Shown piece by piece: positions 1-9,139 of a stretch of DNA of 64,000 nt (position 1 is its first letter; each line of letters begins with the position of its first letter). Under the pieces are notes generated by a model. It was given only the letters and a program-made list of their open reading frames with translations, was not told the origin of the DNA and ran no database searches. The DNA comes from Sphingobacterium sp. lm-10 (GTDB lineage: Bacteria; Bacteroidota; Bacteroidia; Sphingobacteriales; Sphingobacteriaceae): NCBI RefSeq assembly GCF_023554555.1, contig NZ_JAMJWC010000001.1, forward strand, positions 2,356,001-2,420,000, read 5' to 3'. A program made the position numbers and the translations under genes.

Positions 1-77
1 GTCAGATTTTTCAAGATATCGGCAAGCCTATTCGTATCTTTGATGTCAAAGAAGGTGCGGCAAATGAGAAAATATAG
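1..77 (+). CDS. recF: RecF C-terminal fragment (partial)
   Basis: The third reading frame is open from the window edge to a TAG at 75-77 and encodes a tail ending IRIFDVKEGAANEKI. In Bacteroidota the DNA-repair ATPase RecF normally lies directly upstream of a DUF721 gene, and RecF tails end in a similar short strand-rich stretch. The identity is inferred from this position and tail; only about 24 residues are visible, with no ATPase motifs. Its stop overlaps the chosen start of the next gene by 14 bp, which suggests translational coupling. Confidence 0.55.
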   Translation, partial: QIFQDIGKPIRIFDVKEGAANEKI

Positions 78-378
78 AGGTGAAGAAATCCGGCGAAATG
101 ATGATATTTCGATCAAACAAGCGGTAGAGAAAATGCTGGAAGTTTATCGACTTCGTCAGAAGTTTGATGAGACCTCGATTGTCAATGCCTGGCCACAGAT
201 CATTGGCAATGCGATCGCCAACAGGACGGAACGCATCTATATTCGAGACAAAAAATTATTTGTTTCTGTAGAATCTGCCGTCATTAAAAATGAATTGGCG
301 ATGATGCGCCGTCAGATATTAGGCCGTATTAATGAGCATGTCGGTTATGTGATGGTCGAAGAGTTTGTGATCCTTTAA
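64..378 (+). CDS. DUF721 (DciA-like) protein
   Basis: A small basic protein of about 104 residues. The stretch WPQIIGNAIANRTERIYIRD followed by a basic, strand-rich C-terminal half is typical of DUF721, a family related to DciA, the ancestral loader of the replicative helicase. A role near replication or repair fits its place beside the recF tail, but the function of the Bacteroidota members is not established. The frame stays open upstream to TTG 40 and ATG 43. ATG 64 is preferred because the family product starts with a short basic stretch before the conserved KQAVEKML helix and because it overlaps the upstream stop in the usual coupled way. Confidence 0.8.
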   Translation: MRKYRGEEIRRNDDISIKQAVEKMLEVYRLRQKFDETSIVNAWPQIIGNAIANRTERIYIRDKKLFVSVESAVIKNELAMMRRQILGRINEHVGYVMVEEFVIL

Positions 379-399
379 TCCCTTTTTTCAGTTATTGCA

Positions 400-1329
400 G
401 TGAATATCAAATATTATGCATCAGCCCTTCTGGGATTTGTCATATGGGGTCTTTTTAGTTTAGTACTTCGTCCTCTCCAAGATTATGCGGCGCTAGAAAT
501 TCTCCTGTACCGTGTGCTATTTGCCACAGCCAGCATCTGGGTCGTCAACTTGGTATTCCGTCGCAGGTACATCAAAGATTCTATTCGAACTATTTCTCAA
601 CTAAATAGCAGCGAGAAGCGTAAAATTTTTGCAAACTACATCGTGAGTGCGCTCATGCTCTCGCTCAACTGGTTTGTTTTTATCTATGTGATGAATACCG
701 TAAGCATCAACGCCACCTCCTTAGCTTACCTGATATGCCCCATCCTCACGACTGCGTTGGCTGCTACCTTTTTAGGAGAGCGTTTAAAGATAGGACAATG
801 GGTGGCTGTTGGGATGAGCGCCTTTAGCTGCATCCTGTTATCCATTGGCCATTTTATAGACTTGTTTTATAGTCTAATGATCGCATTGACGTACGCAGTA
901 TATCTGATTTTGCAAAAAAGCAACACAAAAATCGACAAACTATTTTCTTTGGCGATCCACATCACGCTGAGCACCATTATACTTCTGCCCCTATTTGGAA
1001 TTGTTGGGTTGGGTGGGAATAAATCTATGCTGTTTTATGAATTGGTGATGGTTATCGCAATTGTATTCACGATCATTCCTCTTTTCTTGAACGCATATGC
1101 ATTAAAAGGTTTGAGTTCTTCTCTAGTAGGCATACTCCTATACATCAACCCGCTGCTCAGCTTCACGCTGGCGATTACCTATTTCGGCGAACCGATCACC
1201 AGTTTACAGATGGTCGCTTATGGTATGATTTTACTGTCTGTACTATGGTTCAATCTATTGTATTTCCAAAAACCTAAAAAAGAAAAAGCGGAAGAGCTAT
1301 CAGAACCGCCACCAATAATTCCGCAGTAA
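400..1329 (+). CDS. rarD: EamA/RarD-like transporter
   Basis: An integral membrane protein of 309 residues with about ten hydrophobic segments, made of two EamA-type halves. The start ASALLGFVIWGLFSLVLRPL and the later TFLGERLKIGQWVAVG and YFGEPITSLQMVAYG are characteristic of the drug/metabolite transporter superfamily, RarD branch. Substrates of this branch are poorly known. The start is GTG at 400, 21 bp after the DUF721 stop, so the two may be co-transcribed. The last 25 residues are a charged, proline-rich cytoplasmic tail. The gene converges with tsaC 11 bp further on. The family call is firm; the subfamily is less so. Confidence 0.8.
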   Translation: MNIKYYASALLGFVIWGLFSLVLRPLQDYAALEILLYRVLFATASIWVVNLVFRRRYIKDSIRTISQLNSSEKRKIFANYIVSALMLSLNWFVFIYVMNTVSINATSLAYLICPILTTALAATFLGERLKIGQWVAVGMSAFSCILLSIGHFIDLFYSLMIALTYAVYLILQKSNTKIDKLFSLAIHITLSTIILLPLFGIVGLGGNKSMLFYELVMVIAIVFTIIPLFLNAYALKGLSSSLVGILLYINPLLSFTLAITYFGEPITSLQMVAYGMILLSVLWFNLLYFQKPKKEKAEELSEPPPIIPQ

Positions 1330-1340
1330 CAATAGCTTTT

Positions 1341-1961
1341 CTATAAATAGGCGTCCAGATCACCTTTCCCGTCACGAATGACTTCAAATTCGCCATTGGT
1401 AAGATCTACCACGGTAGATGCGACATTGTCGCCGTACCCTCCATCGATCACCATATCGACCTTTTCGCCGTACTTCTCATAAATCAACTCTGGATCGGTA
1501 GAATATTCTATAATCTCATCATCATCATGAATCGATGTGGTGACTATAGGATTCCCTAATTCTCTGACGATCTCGCGCACAATACTATTATCCGGCACAC
1601 GAATACCTACTGTTTTCTTTTTCGAGCTCAGCAATTTAGGCACTTGCCCGCTGGCATTGAAGATAAATGTAAATGGCCCGGGAAGCGCCTTTTTCAATAA
1701 ACGAAAAACCGACGTATCAAAGGGTTTAGTATATTGAGAAATATCGGTAAGGTCATAACAGATGAATGATAGATTGGCCTTCTGCGTTTGCAGACCTCGG
1801 ATCTGACAAACTCGCTCAATCGCCTTCTGGTTTGTGATATCACAGCCAATACCATACACGGTATCCGTCGGGTAGATAATTACGCCACCACTTTTCAGTA
1901 TATCTACCGCCTGCTGGATTGCTTTGGGATTCGGGTTCTCTTCGTAAATTCTGACTAACAT
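1341..1961 (-). CDS. tsaC: L-threonylcarbamoyladenylate synthase (Sua5/YciO/YrdC)
   Basis: A 206-residue single YrdC-fold protein. It makes threonylcarbamoyl-AMP from threonine, bicarbonate and ATP, the first step of t6A formation at position 37 of ANN-decoding tRNAs. The N-terminal GGVIIYPTDTVYGIGCD is the nucleotide-binding signature. The length fits the TsaC/YciO class without the Sua5 C-terminal domain, so YciO function is an alternative. It is the last gene of a leftward operon behind miaA (30 bp gap), another enzyme acting at tRNA position 37. Confidence 0.85.
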   Translation of the reverse strand: MLVRIYEENPNPKAIQQAVDILKSGGVIIYPTDTVYGIGCDITNQKAIERVCQIRGLQTQKANLSFICYDLTDISQYTKPFDTSVFRLLKKALPGPFTFIFNASGQVPKLLSSKKKTVGIRVPDNSIVREIVRELGNPIVTTSIHDDDEIIEYSTDPELIYEKYGEKVDMVIDGGYGDNVASTVVDLTNGEFEVIRDGKGDLDAYL

Positions 1962-1991
1962 ACTATAGCAACAGTCGGTATTGGAATAAGT

Positions 1992-2912
1992 TTAGCTATT
2001 TTGAGGAGTTGCTATACCAGAATCGTGCAAAAAGCGCTGTATTTTACGGAACTCAGTTGGATCAAACCAATGGGTATTGCCGTACTTTTTAAACCAGGTA
2101 ATCTGTCGTTTAGCATAGCGACGCGAGTTTTGCTTGATCTTTTCTACGGCCTCTTCCCGTGTGCATTTTCCGTCTAAAAAGTCAAAAATTTCCACATATC
2201 CAACGGTGCGCAGCGCCGGATGATGTCGATAAGAGGATAAGGATTGTACTTCGTCCAATAAGCCGCTCGCCATCATATTATCCACGCGTTGATTGATTCT
2301 GTTATAAAGCGCTTCTCGCTCTCTGTTAAGTCCGATAGTAATGACGTCGAATGTACGGACTGCTTGTTTTCGCTGTTGGTACTCGGCGATAGATTTACCC
2401 GTAGTTTCATACACTTCCAACGCACGCACCACGCGCTGAGGGTTTTGAAAATCCATCTGTGCGTAGTGCACAGGATCTATTTCCTTTAACCGTTCTTGTA
2501 ACGAAGATAATCCTTCCTCCATCAAAGCAGCATTCAGTCGCTCACGAATAGATGCCGGTGCCTGTGGAAGATCATCCAATCCTTCGGTAAGCGCTCTCAC
2601 AAACAATCCTGATCCGCCGACCAATACGACCACATCATGCTTTTGAAATAGCGCATGGACTACAGATAGCGCATCTCTTTCAAAATCGCCCGCAGAATAT
2701 ATCGTCTCTACCGGATGGGAGTTAATGAAATGATGAGGCACCTGATCAAGTTCTTCCAGATCGGGCTTTGCCGTGCCAATATTCAGTTCCCGATAAAACT
2801 GCCTGGAATCTGCCGATACAATTTCAGTATTGAAGTAGGTTGCTAGCTGAATAGCCATTGCTGTTTTACCAACAGCAGTAGGCCCTACAACAGATATAAG
2901 CGTTTTTCTCAT
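1992..2912 (-). CDS. miaA: tRNA dimethylallyltransferase
   Basis: Transfers a dimethylallyl group to N6 of A37 in UNN-decoding tRNAs. The 306-residue protein starts with a P-loop, VVGPTAVGKTAMA (about residues 8-20), followed by the substrate-binding DSRQFYRELNIGTAKP and the C-terminal QNSRRYAKRQITWFKK motif that contacts tRNA. Length and motif order match the bacterial family. The start is the only good ATG ahead of the P-loop. It lies 30 bp downstream of the acidic-tail gene and 30 bp upstream of tsaC in a leftward operon that also includes cca, so this is a tRNA-maturation cluster. Confidence 0.95.
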   Translation of the reverse strand: MRKTLISVVGPTAVGKTAMAIQLATYFNTEIVSADSRQFYRELNIGTAKPDLEELDQVPHHFINSHPVETIYSAGDFERDALSVVHALFQKHDVVVLVGGSGLFVRALTEGLDDLPQAPASIRERLNAALMEEGLSSLQERLKEIDPVHYAQMDFQNPQRVVRALEVYETTGKSIAEYQQRKQAVRTFDVITIGLNREREALYNRINQRVDNMMASGLLDEVQSLSSYRHHPALRTVGYVEIFDFLDGKCTREEAVEKIKQNSRRYAKRQITWFKKYGNTHWFDPTEFRKIQRFLHDSGIATPQNS

Positions 2913-2942
2913 GGTGCTTCCTCAGCCGCTGACGACTAGCTT

Positions 2943-3536
2943 CTAATAATCGTCTCTGTAGCCAGAAGCACTTTTTTCAGTATCTTCTCCGCCTTCGGAC
3001 TTCTCGCCTTCTTCGTCGAAGTTATCAAAATCATCTTCTTCGTCTACACCATACTCCTCCGCTCCTTCTTGAATGAAATCCTCGTCTTCCTCATCTACAT
3101 CGTCAGTAACCGGGAAATTAGCCGCTGCAACATTCTTCGGCGCTTGTCCAATCGATTTGAAAACAGCTGGGTATGTCTTACCTTCTTCCTCTTTAAGAAT
3201 CTTGACCAATTCTACATGAAAATCGTAAGGCCTATCAAAGTTGTATACATAATAGAATTTTTGATGAGGATCATCAATAAACTTACTGAGTTTGATATCT
3301 GCCATGAGCAGCACCTGATTATTTTTCTTCCTTTCGTTAGGAAGATGAGCGATCTCTGTCCCTTTTTTCCACTGATCGTTGCTTACGTAGAAAGATGAGG
3401 AACGATCCACTTCATAACCCGTTGTACTGTGAATAACTTCATGTAATTCGAGGAAAGTACTTTTGGATTGCATATCCACTTCACGATATATGTCTTCGTA
3501 ATCTTCAAAAGTTACCTTAAATCTATAAATTGCCAT
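2943..3536 (-). CDS. pRiA4b ORF-3-like protein with acidic tail
   Basis: A 197-residue soluble protein. The N-terminal 130 residues (MAIYRFKVTFEDYEDIYREV, later HEVIHSTTGYEVDRSSSFYVS) resemble the plasmid pRiA4b ORF-3 fold, a domain of unknown biochemical role that is often chromosomal in Bacteroidota. From about residue 140 the protein turns into a highly acidic tail rich in Glu and Asp, probably disordered. It sits between cca (35 bp upstream) and miaA in the same leftward operon, which suggests but does not prove a link to tRNA maturation. The similarity call is by eye. Confidence 0.65.
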   Translation of the reverse strand: MAIYRFKVTFEDYEDIYREVDMQSKSTFLELHEVIHSTTGYEVDRSSSFYVSNDQWKKGTEIAHLPNERKKNNQVLLMADIKLSKFIDDPHQKFYYVYNFDRPYDFHVELVKILKEEEGKTYPAVFKSIGQAPKNVAAANFPVTDDVDEEDEDFIQEGAEEYGVDEEDDFDNFDEEGEKSEGGEDTEKSASGYRDDY

Positions 3537-3571
3537 GGTGTACTACTCTTTTTTATTTTAGCGATTATAAT

Positions 3572-4993
3572 TTATTTCTCTTCGTTTCCAGATTGAATGG
3601 GCAAGCCAAGCGCCTGTCCCTGAGCTTTCATATAGTTGATGGCTTCCTCTCGTGAGTTGGCGATATCTCCTTCCAAGATCGCTTCACGAATGGCATTCTT
3701 TATCTTGCCAACCATCCTACCAGGTTCCACGCCAAACGTCTGCATAATATCTTCACCGGATACCGGTGGTTGCCAATTGCGAATGTGGTCTCGTTCTTCT
3801 ACATCTTTGAGCTTTTGTTTGACCAGCTCAAAATTGTCACGATATCGCTTTTTCTTATACTCGTTTTTGGTGGTGACGTCTGCATAGCATAGCATCATCA
3901 GCGCATCTATATCATCTCCCGCTTCAAACAGCAATCTTCGTACCGCAGAATCTGTAACGATATCTTTTACCAAAACAATAGGCCTCAAATGCAATTGAAC
4001 GAGCTTTTGAACAAATTTCATCTTCTCATTTTGGGGTAATTTCAATTCAGCAAATAGCTTAGGCACCATTCGCGCTCCCTTATCTTCATGGCCATGAAAT
4101 GTCCAACCGATTTTAGGGTCGAAGCGCTTGGTTGGCGGCTTTGCAATATCGTGCATAATGGCCGCCCAGCGCAACCACAGGTCGTGGGAAAGATCGGCTA
4201 CATTATCCAATACTTCTAGCGTATGATAAAAATTGTCTTTATGGCCTTTGCCATCGATGTATTCTACTCCATATAACTGGCACATGACCGGAAAAATTTC
4301 CTGTAACAAACCCGTATCAAACAGGTAGTTGAAACCGATCGATGGCTTCGGAGAAAGCACAATTTTGTTTAACTCATCGATAATACGCTCTTTGGAGATA
4401 ATTCGTATCCGTTCTACATTGCGCTCGATGGCTTCTATAGCAGAAGTATCTATCGTGAAACCAAGCTGAGTAGCAAAGCGAATCGCGCGCATCATACGGA
4501 GCGGGTCGTCAGAAAACGTGATATCTGGATCTAGGGGTGTACGTACTAGTTGTGATTGTACATCATCTAATCCGTTAAATGGATCCAATAACTGCCCATA
4601 GCGCTCTTTGTTTAGAGAAAACGCCATCGCATTAATGGTAAAATCTCTGCGATTTTGATCATCTTCCAATGTCCCATCTTCCACGATTGGCTTACGAGAG
4701 TCGCCGCGGTAAGATTCTTTGCGAGCACCTACAAATTCTATCTGCAAATCTTCGTGCATGAGCATAGCTGTGCCAAAAGATTTGAAAATGGTCACTTTAG
4801 TCCCTAATGCCAGCCCAACCTTGGTGGCAAAATCGATACCGCTACCCAAGACCACGACATCCACATCATTTTTAAACGCTCTACCCATTAGGCGATCGCG
4901 CACATAGCCACCAATCACATAACAGGAAACCATTTCCTGATCAGCTAATTGGCCAATGATTTGAAAAATAGGGTGTTGTAAATTATCATCCAT
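3572..4993 (-). CDS. cca: CCA tRNA nucleotidyltransferase with HD domain
   Basis: Adds or repairs the 3' CCA end of tRNAs. The nucleotidyltransferase head shows GGYVRDRLMG and the metal-binding DVDVVV pair; RRDFTINAMA and DPLRMMRAIRFA follow, then an HD phosphohydrolase domain with HDIAKPP and HGHEDKGA, and a C-terminal tail. About 473 residues, normal for the poly(A) polymerase/CCA family with HD domain. The frame extends to TTG 5008, but that codon is part of a promoter-like TATTTTTG at 5006-5013, so ATG 4993 is chosen; the leader would be only a few bases long. It heads the operon cca-acidic protein-miaA-tsaC. Confidence 0.9.
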   Translation of the reverse strand: MDDNLQHPIFQIIGQLADQEMVSCYVIGGYVRDRLMGRAFKNDVDVVVLGSGIDFATKVGLALGTKVTIFKSFGTAMLMHEDLQIEFVGARKESYRGDSRKPIVEDGTLEDDQNRRDFTINAMAFSLNKERYGQLLDPFNGLDDVQSQLVRTPLDPDITFSDDPLRMMRAIRFATQLGFTIDTSAIEAIERNVERIRIISKERIIDELNKIVLSPKPSIGFNYLFDTGLLQEIFPVMCQLYGVEYIDGKGHKDNFYHTLEVLDNVADLSHDLWLRWAAIMHDIAKPPTKRFDPKIGWTFHGHEDKGARMVPKLFAELKLPQNEKMKFVQKLVQLHLRPIVLVKDIVTDSAVRRLLFEAGDDIDALMMLCYADVTTKNEYKKKRYRDNFELVKQKLKDVEERDHIRNWQPPVSGEDIMQTFGVEPGRMVGKIKNAIREAILEGDIANSREEAINYMKAQGQALGLPIQSGNEEK

Positions 4994-5005
4994 AGTTGCA
5001 AGGCG

Positions 5006-5013
5006 CAAAAATA
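5006..5013 (-). promoter_or_regulatory. -7 element of cca operon
   Basis: On the minus strand this reads TATTTTTG, a match to the Bacteroidota -7 consensus TAnnTTTG. No TTG lies at the usual 17-23 bp upstream. The element ends 12 bp before ATG 4993. Confidence 0.45.
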
Positions 5014-5071
5014 CGATTTTTTCTCCAAGTGTGACGACGCTTGGAGAAGATCGAAAATATAGTACGTTCTA

Positions 5072-6127
5072 TTAATCGCGGTCTCGTGAAAGCCGTCTAA
5101 ACGTCAATGGATTTGCAGAGAGCTCCTTTTGCTCCCGGCGGCGCTCTACAATATGCACAGCAGAAAATAGCGCTTCCATGAAGGAGTCTGCAGAAGCACT
5201 ATTTTGTCCGGCGATATCATAGCCGGTGCCATGGTCGGGCGAAGTCCGTACAAAAGGCAAGCCCGCAGTGTAGTTTACTCCTGCTCGAGAAGCAATATGT
5301 TTGAATGGAATCAATCCTTGATCGTGATACATGGCTAATACCGCATCAAACTTGGTATACGCATCACTAGCAAAAAAACCATCTCCAGGATAGGGGCCAA
5401 AACAAAGCATGCCTTCCGCCTTAGCCTTTTCGATTGCTGGTGCAATGATTTCTCCATCTTCCAGTCCGATCAGCCCATTATCCCCCGCATGAGGATTCAG
5501 CCCCAATACCGCGATCTTTGGTTTCTGAATCCAAAAATCTGTCTTGAGACTGGCATGCATCATCCGTAATTTCTGCAAGATCGCATCCTGACTGAGTGAG
5601 CTAGCGACATCTTTCACGGGAATATGCCCCGTTACGACGCCTACCTTCAATTCGTCACTTACCATAAACATCAACACATCTTTAGCACCAGACTTGGCCT
5701 GTAGATATTCTGTATGTCCTGGAAATTCAAAACCTTCCTGCTGTATATTATGCTTATTGATAGGCGCTGTAACCAATGCATCGATATGTCCTGCTAATAA
5801 ATCCTCGCAGGCCTTCTCCAAAGATATGAAGGCATATTTACCGCCTGTTTCATTTTCTTCTCCCAAAGTGATCTTTACATCTTCCTGCCAGCAATTAATC
5901 ATGTTTGCCTTTTTAGGATTGGCCTCCTCGGCAGAAGCAATCACGTGGAAATTAAACTCATTGGCATTGATCGCTTTGCGGTGGAAAGAAGCCACCTTTG
6001 TATTACCATACACAACCGGTGTGAAATACTCCAATATGCGGCTATCTTGTAGCGATTTGATGATCACTTCCAACCCAATTCCGTTTATATCTCCTACCGT
6101 AATACCAATTTTTAGCTTATCCTTCAT
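5072..6127 (-). CDS. pdxA: 4-hydroxythreonine-4-phosphate dehydrogenase
   Basis: An NAD-dependent oxidase of the DXP-dependent pyridoxal phosphate pathway, converting 4-hydroxythreonine-4-phosphate to the aminoketone used by PdxJ. Visible family motifs are GITVGDINGIGLEVI at the N terminus, TAPINKHNIQ, the metal-site histidine regions FPGHTEYL and MYHDQGLIPFKH, and SPDHGTGYDIAG near the end. With ATG 6127 it has 351 residues, close to typical. The frame runs on to TTG 6157, but that TTG belongs to the -7 promoter element. It is transcribed divergently from rsmA, a neighbour pair often seen in other bacteria too. Confidence 0.93.
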   Translation of the reverse strand: MKDKLKIGITVGDINGIGLEVIIKSLQDSRILEYFTPVVYGNTKVASFHRKAINANEFNFHVIASAEEANPKKANMINCWQEDVKITLGEENETGGKYAFISLEKACEDLLAGHIDALVTAPINKHNIQQEGFEFPGHTEYLQAKSGAKDVLMFMVSDELKVGVVTGHIPVKDVASSLSQDAILQKLRMMHASLKTDFWIQKPKIAVLGLNPHAGDNGLIGLEDGEIIAPAIEKAKAEGMLCFGPYPGDGFFASDAYTKFDAVLAMYHDQGLIPFKHIASRAGVNYTAGLPFVRTSPDHGTGYDIAGQNSASADSFMEALFSAVHIVERRREQKELSANPLTFRRLSRDRD

Positions 6128-6154
6128 CCTGTAATGCTTATAGCGCTTATGCCT

Positions 6155-6185
6155 CAAAAGTAATCAGTAAAAGGGGAAATGACAA
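6155..6185 (-). promoter_or_regulatory. pdxA promoter
   Basis: On the minus strand TTG (6183-6185), 20 bp, then TACTTTTG (6155-6162), which fits the Bacteroidota pattern TTG-N17-23-TAnnTTTG. The -7 element lies 27 bp before ATG 6127. Confidence 0.65.
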
Positions 6186-6218
6186 CTATTTAAAATCGGT
6201 GTGCCGGAGTTTTTTGCT

Positions 6219-6226
6219 TACTTTTG
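6219..6226 (+). promoter_or_regulatory. -7 element of rsmA
   Basis: TACTTTTG matches TAnnTTTG exactly and ends 18 bp before the rsmA ATG at 6245. No clear TTG at -33. The alternative upstream TTG start of rsmA (6224) is inside this element. Confidence 0.45.
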
Positions 6227-6244
6227 GTTCGTCAAACGAGCATT

Positions 6245-7027
6245 ATGAGTACAGTACGCGCAAAAAAACACCTTGGTCAACATTTCCTAAACGACAAATC
6301 TGCAGCCTTGCGTATTGTCGACGGCTTGCAACCCGAGTTGGGGTTTCAGCAGGTGCTGGAGGTGGGGCCGGGTATGGGTGTCTTATCCGACATTTTATTA
6401 ACACGCGACGAAAACTATCAAACGTGGCTCATCGATGTCGACGACGAATCCATCAGCTACCTCGCCAATCAGTATCCAGATTTGGGAGAGCGTTTGGTGC
6501 ACGGCGACTTCTTGGCCTTGGATTTCAATCAGCATTTCCCAGGAAGTCTGGCTATCATTGGAAACTTCCCGTACAACATCTCTTCCCAGATTCTATTTAA
6601 GATTTTGGACGAGCGCCATAAAGTGGTGCAAATGGTCGGTATGTTTCAGAAGGAAGTGGCCGAACGTTGTGTGGCCAAACCCGGTGGAAAAGAATATGGC
6701 ATTTTGAGTGTCTTTTTACAGGCATACTACAACGTAGAATACCTTTTCACGGTAAAAGCAGGTGCTTTCACCCCGCCACCTAAAGTACTTTCGGGTGTGA
6801 TGCGCATGACGCGTAACGAACGAGCCACGCTGGACTGTGATGAAAAATTGTTTTGGCGTGTGGTGAAAGCGGGTTTTAATCAACGCCGCAAAACCCTTCG
6901 CAATGCCCTTTCTGCTGTTATCCCAAAAGATCGTATGAGCGATAATCCCCTCTATGAATTGCGGGCGGAGCGCTTGAGTGTGTCGGACTTTGAAGATCTC
7001 ACCAACGAGATTGGCGCGGCATTATGA
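6245..7027 (+). CDS. rsmA: 16S rRNA (A1518/A1519) dimethyltransferase
   Basis: Dimethylates the two adjacent adenines in the 3' hairpin of 16S rRNA. The protein has KKHLGQHFLND at the N terminus, the SAM-binding motif I VLEVGPGMGVLSD and the catalytic motif IV NFPYNISS; FKAGFNQRRKTLRNAL-type sequence near the C terminus is the RNA-binding part. 260 residues from ATG 6245, normal for RsmA/KsgA. ATG is chosen over TTG 6224 because the latter is part of the -7 element. The stop overlaps the start of the next gene by 4 bp. Confidence 0.95.
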   Translation: MSTVRAKKHLGQHFLNDKSAALRIVDGLQPELGFQQVLEVGPGMGVLSDILLTRDENYQTWLIDVDDESISYLANQYPDLGERLVHGDFLALDFNQHFPGSLAIIGNFPYNISSQILFKILDERHKVVQMVGMFQKEVAERCVAKPGGKEYGILSVFLQAYYNVEYLFTVKAGAFTPPPKVLSGVMRMTRNERATLDCDEKLFWRVVKAGFNQRRKTLRNALSAVIPKDRMSDNPLYELRAERLSVSDFEDLTNEIGAAL

Positions 7028-8196
7028 AAAGCATAGACTGTGAATTTGCCATCATTGGCGGCGGAGTAGCAGGATTAAGCATGGGCATTGCATTAAGCTC
7101 CATAGCGAAAGATTTTCTCATTTTTGAGCAGGCAGAAGTGCTTCGTGGCATAGGAGCCGGATTTGGCCTTGCGGCCAATGCCATGCGAGCTTTCGACTAT
7201 TTGGGATTACGGCAAGAGGCAGAGCAGATTGGCTTTTATACGGAAACCTATAATATACTTGATGATCGAGGACGCGTATTAATTGCGCCAGACACCGAGC
7301 GCCTGGGCACGCAGTACAACCAAAAGAACTTGACGGTACATCGCGCCGATTTGCACCGCTTTCTTCAATCAAAAATACAAGACGATCAACTATTGCTTGG
7401 AAAACGAGTCCAACGTTATGAGCAGCAAAAGGATAGCATAAGCTTATTCTTTCAAGATGGTAGCACTTACCATTGTCGATACCTTATCGTGGCCGATGGC
7501 GTGAAATCGCCCATTCGCCAACAACTTATTCCTGCTTCTAAACCACGCTATGCAGGATACACCTGCTGGCGAGCCACCATTGATAACACAGGCATTGGAC
7601 TGCAACATGGTTCAGAAACCTGGGGAACAAAAGGTCGCTTTGGCATGACACCGCTCGTGCATAATCGGGTGTATTGGTATGCTTGTATCAATGCGAAGGC
7701 ACAAGACGATACATTCAAAAATTATACGCCAGATAACCTGCTCCGGCATTTCGGGGATTACCATGCTCCTATTCCGGAAATCATTCGGCAGACGGCACAG
7801 GAAGATCTGATCTGGAATGATATTATAGATATCAAACCGCTCTCGCAATTCGCTTATGGACCGATCTTACTGATCGGTGATGCGGCGCATGCCACGACGC
7901 CAAATATGGGACAGGGAGCTTGCCAGGCTTTGGAAGATGTCGCCGTATTAACCGATGAGCTAAAGAAGAGCCAGAGCGCCGAGTTGGCGTTTATCCACTT
8001 CGAGCGCCGAAGATTAGCGCGCACGCGCTACATCACGGACACTTCCTGGCAAATTGGAAAGATCGCACAATGGTCTAACCCTATCCTCGTCCCAATCCGC
8101 AATGCCATGATGCGTGCAATGCCGGCCAAATGGAGCGAGGCATCGCTCAATAAATTATTAAAGCAAGATTTTTTGACTATTAATTCCTCTCTATGA
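7024..8196 (+). CDS. FAD-dependent monooxygenase
   Basis: A 390-residue class A flavoprotein hydroxylase of the PHBH/urate hydroxylase-like group. The N-terminal dinucleotide-binding motif is AIIGGGVAGLSMGIAL, and the second FAD motif GDAAHATTPNMGQGACQA lies near residue 290, followed by the usual helix with DVAVLTDEL. The substrate cannot be told from sequence; relatives act on urate, salicylate, zeaxanthin or tetracyclines, so no gene name is given. It overlaps rsmA and the following dehydrogenase gene by 4 bp each, forming a tight three-gene unit that looks positional rather than functional. Confidence 0.85.
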   Translation: MKSIDCEFAIIGGGVAGLSMGIALSSIAKDFLIFEQAEVLRGIGAGFGLAANAMRAFDYLGLRQEAEQIGFYTETYNILDDRGRVLIAPDTERLGTQYNQKNLTVHRADLHRFLQSKIQDDQLLLGKRVQRYEQQKDSISLFFQDGSTYHCRYLIVADGVKSPIRQQLIPASKPRYAGYTCWRATIDNTGIGLQHGSETWGTKGRFGMTPLVHNRVYWYACINAKAQDDTFKNYTPDNLLRHFGDYHAPIPEIIRQTAQEDLIWNDIIDIKPLSQFAYGPILLIGDAAHATTPNMGQGACQALEDVAVLTDELKKSQSAELAFIHFERRRLARTRYITDTSWQIGKIAQWSNPILVPIRNAMMRAMPAKWSEASLNKLLKQDFLTINSSL

Positions 8197-9125
8197 CAAC
8201 CCTACGTATCCTTATTGTAGACGATATACATCCGATATTACTAGAGAAATTCCAAGCGGCTAATGTGGAGTTAGTGTACAAACCAGATAGCACCCGACAA
8301 GAAGCCGAGGAGCTAGTGAATAATGCAGACGGATTAATTATTCGTTCGAAGTTCTTCGTAGACGAAGACTTTCTGGCGCGTGCTCCCAAACTTCGTTTTA
8401 TTGGACGGGCAGGCGCAGGCATGGACAATATCGACGAAGTTGCCGCCCAAAAGCGAGGCATTCAATTGATCGCAGCTAACGAAGGAAACCGCGATGCCGT
8501 CGGTGAGCATATGATCGGTATGCTGTTAAGCTTGATGAATAACCTCCGTCGTGCCCACCAACAGATTACCAACCACCAGTGGCTACGCGAGGAAAATCGT
8601 GGCATCGAACTCAAAGGATCTACCGTAGCGTTGATTGGGTATGGACACAATGGACAGGCCATGGCCAAAAAACTCGCAGGCTTTGAGGTGGACGTGATTG
8701 CATATGATAAGTACAAAACGGGCTTCTCCGACCAATATGCTCGGGAGGTAGCTATGGAAGAAGTGGTAAAGCGCGCTGATGTCCTGAGCTTCCACATTCC
8801 GTTGACGCGGGAAACGAAAGGCATGGTCGATGACGAATACCTCCGTCATTTTCGTAAACCCATCTTTTTTCTGATGGGAGCACGTGGTGCAATTGTAAAT
8901 GTACCTGCAGTATTAAATGGATTGAATGATGGAAGAATTTGCGGAGCTGCTTTCGATGTATTGCCGGTAGAAAAATTTCCAGCACTTGGCGAGCAATCTT
9001 GGTTTGCCGATCTAACTAGCAGGGACAATGTGCTGCTAAGTCCACATGTGGCCGGTTGGACGGTAGAAAGCTACTATAAATTGTCTGCTATTTTGGCAGA
9101 TAAAATTTTACATCACCTGGGATAA
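8193..9125 (+). CDS. D-isomer-specific 2-hydroxyacid dehydrogenase
   Basis: A 310-residue NAD(P)-dependent oxidoreductase of the phosphoglycerate dehydrogenase group. The substrate domain has IGRAGAGMDNIDEVAAQ, the Rossmann motif is ALIGYGHNGQAMAKKL, and the catalytic Arg, Glu and His are in MGARGAIVN, FDVLPVEKFP and LSPHVAGW. There is no ACT or other regulatory C-terminal domain. It could be a SerA, but glyoxylate/hydroxypyruvate or other hydroxyacid reductase activity is equally compatible with the motifs. It overlaps the monooxygenase by 4 bp. Confidence 0.85.
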   Translation: MTTLRILIVDDIHPILLEKFQAANVELVYKPDSTRQEAEELVNNADGLIIRSKFFVDEDFLARAPKLRFIGRAGAGMDNIDEVAAQKRGIQLIAANEGNRDAVGEHMIGMLLSLMNNLRRAHQQITNHQWLREENRGIELKGSTVALIGYGHNGQAMAKKLAGFEVDVIAYDKYKTGFSDQYAREVAMEEVVKRADVLSFHIPLTRETKGMVDDEYLRHFRKPIFFLMGARGAIVNVPAVLNGLNDGRICGAAFDVLPVEKFPALGEQSWFADLTSRDNVLLSPHVAGWTVESYYKLSAILADKILHHLG

Positions 9126-9139
9126 AATTAGAATCTCTA

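Noticed and set aside
5694..6134. 146-codon frame opposite pdxA
   Set aside because: It is antisense to a clearly conserved gene and has no recognisable domain or start signal.
6199..6600. 133-codon frame overlapping the rsmA start
   Set aside because: It is a frame-shifted shadow of rsmA, which carries all family motifs in its own frame.
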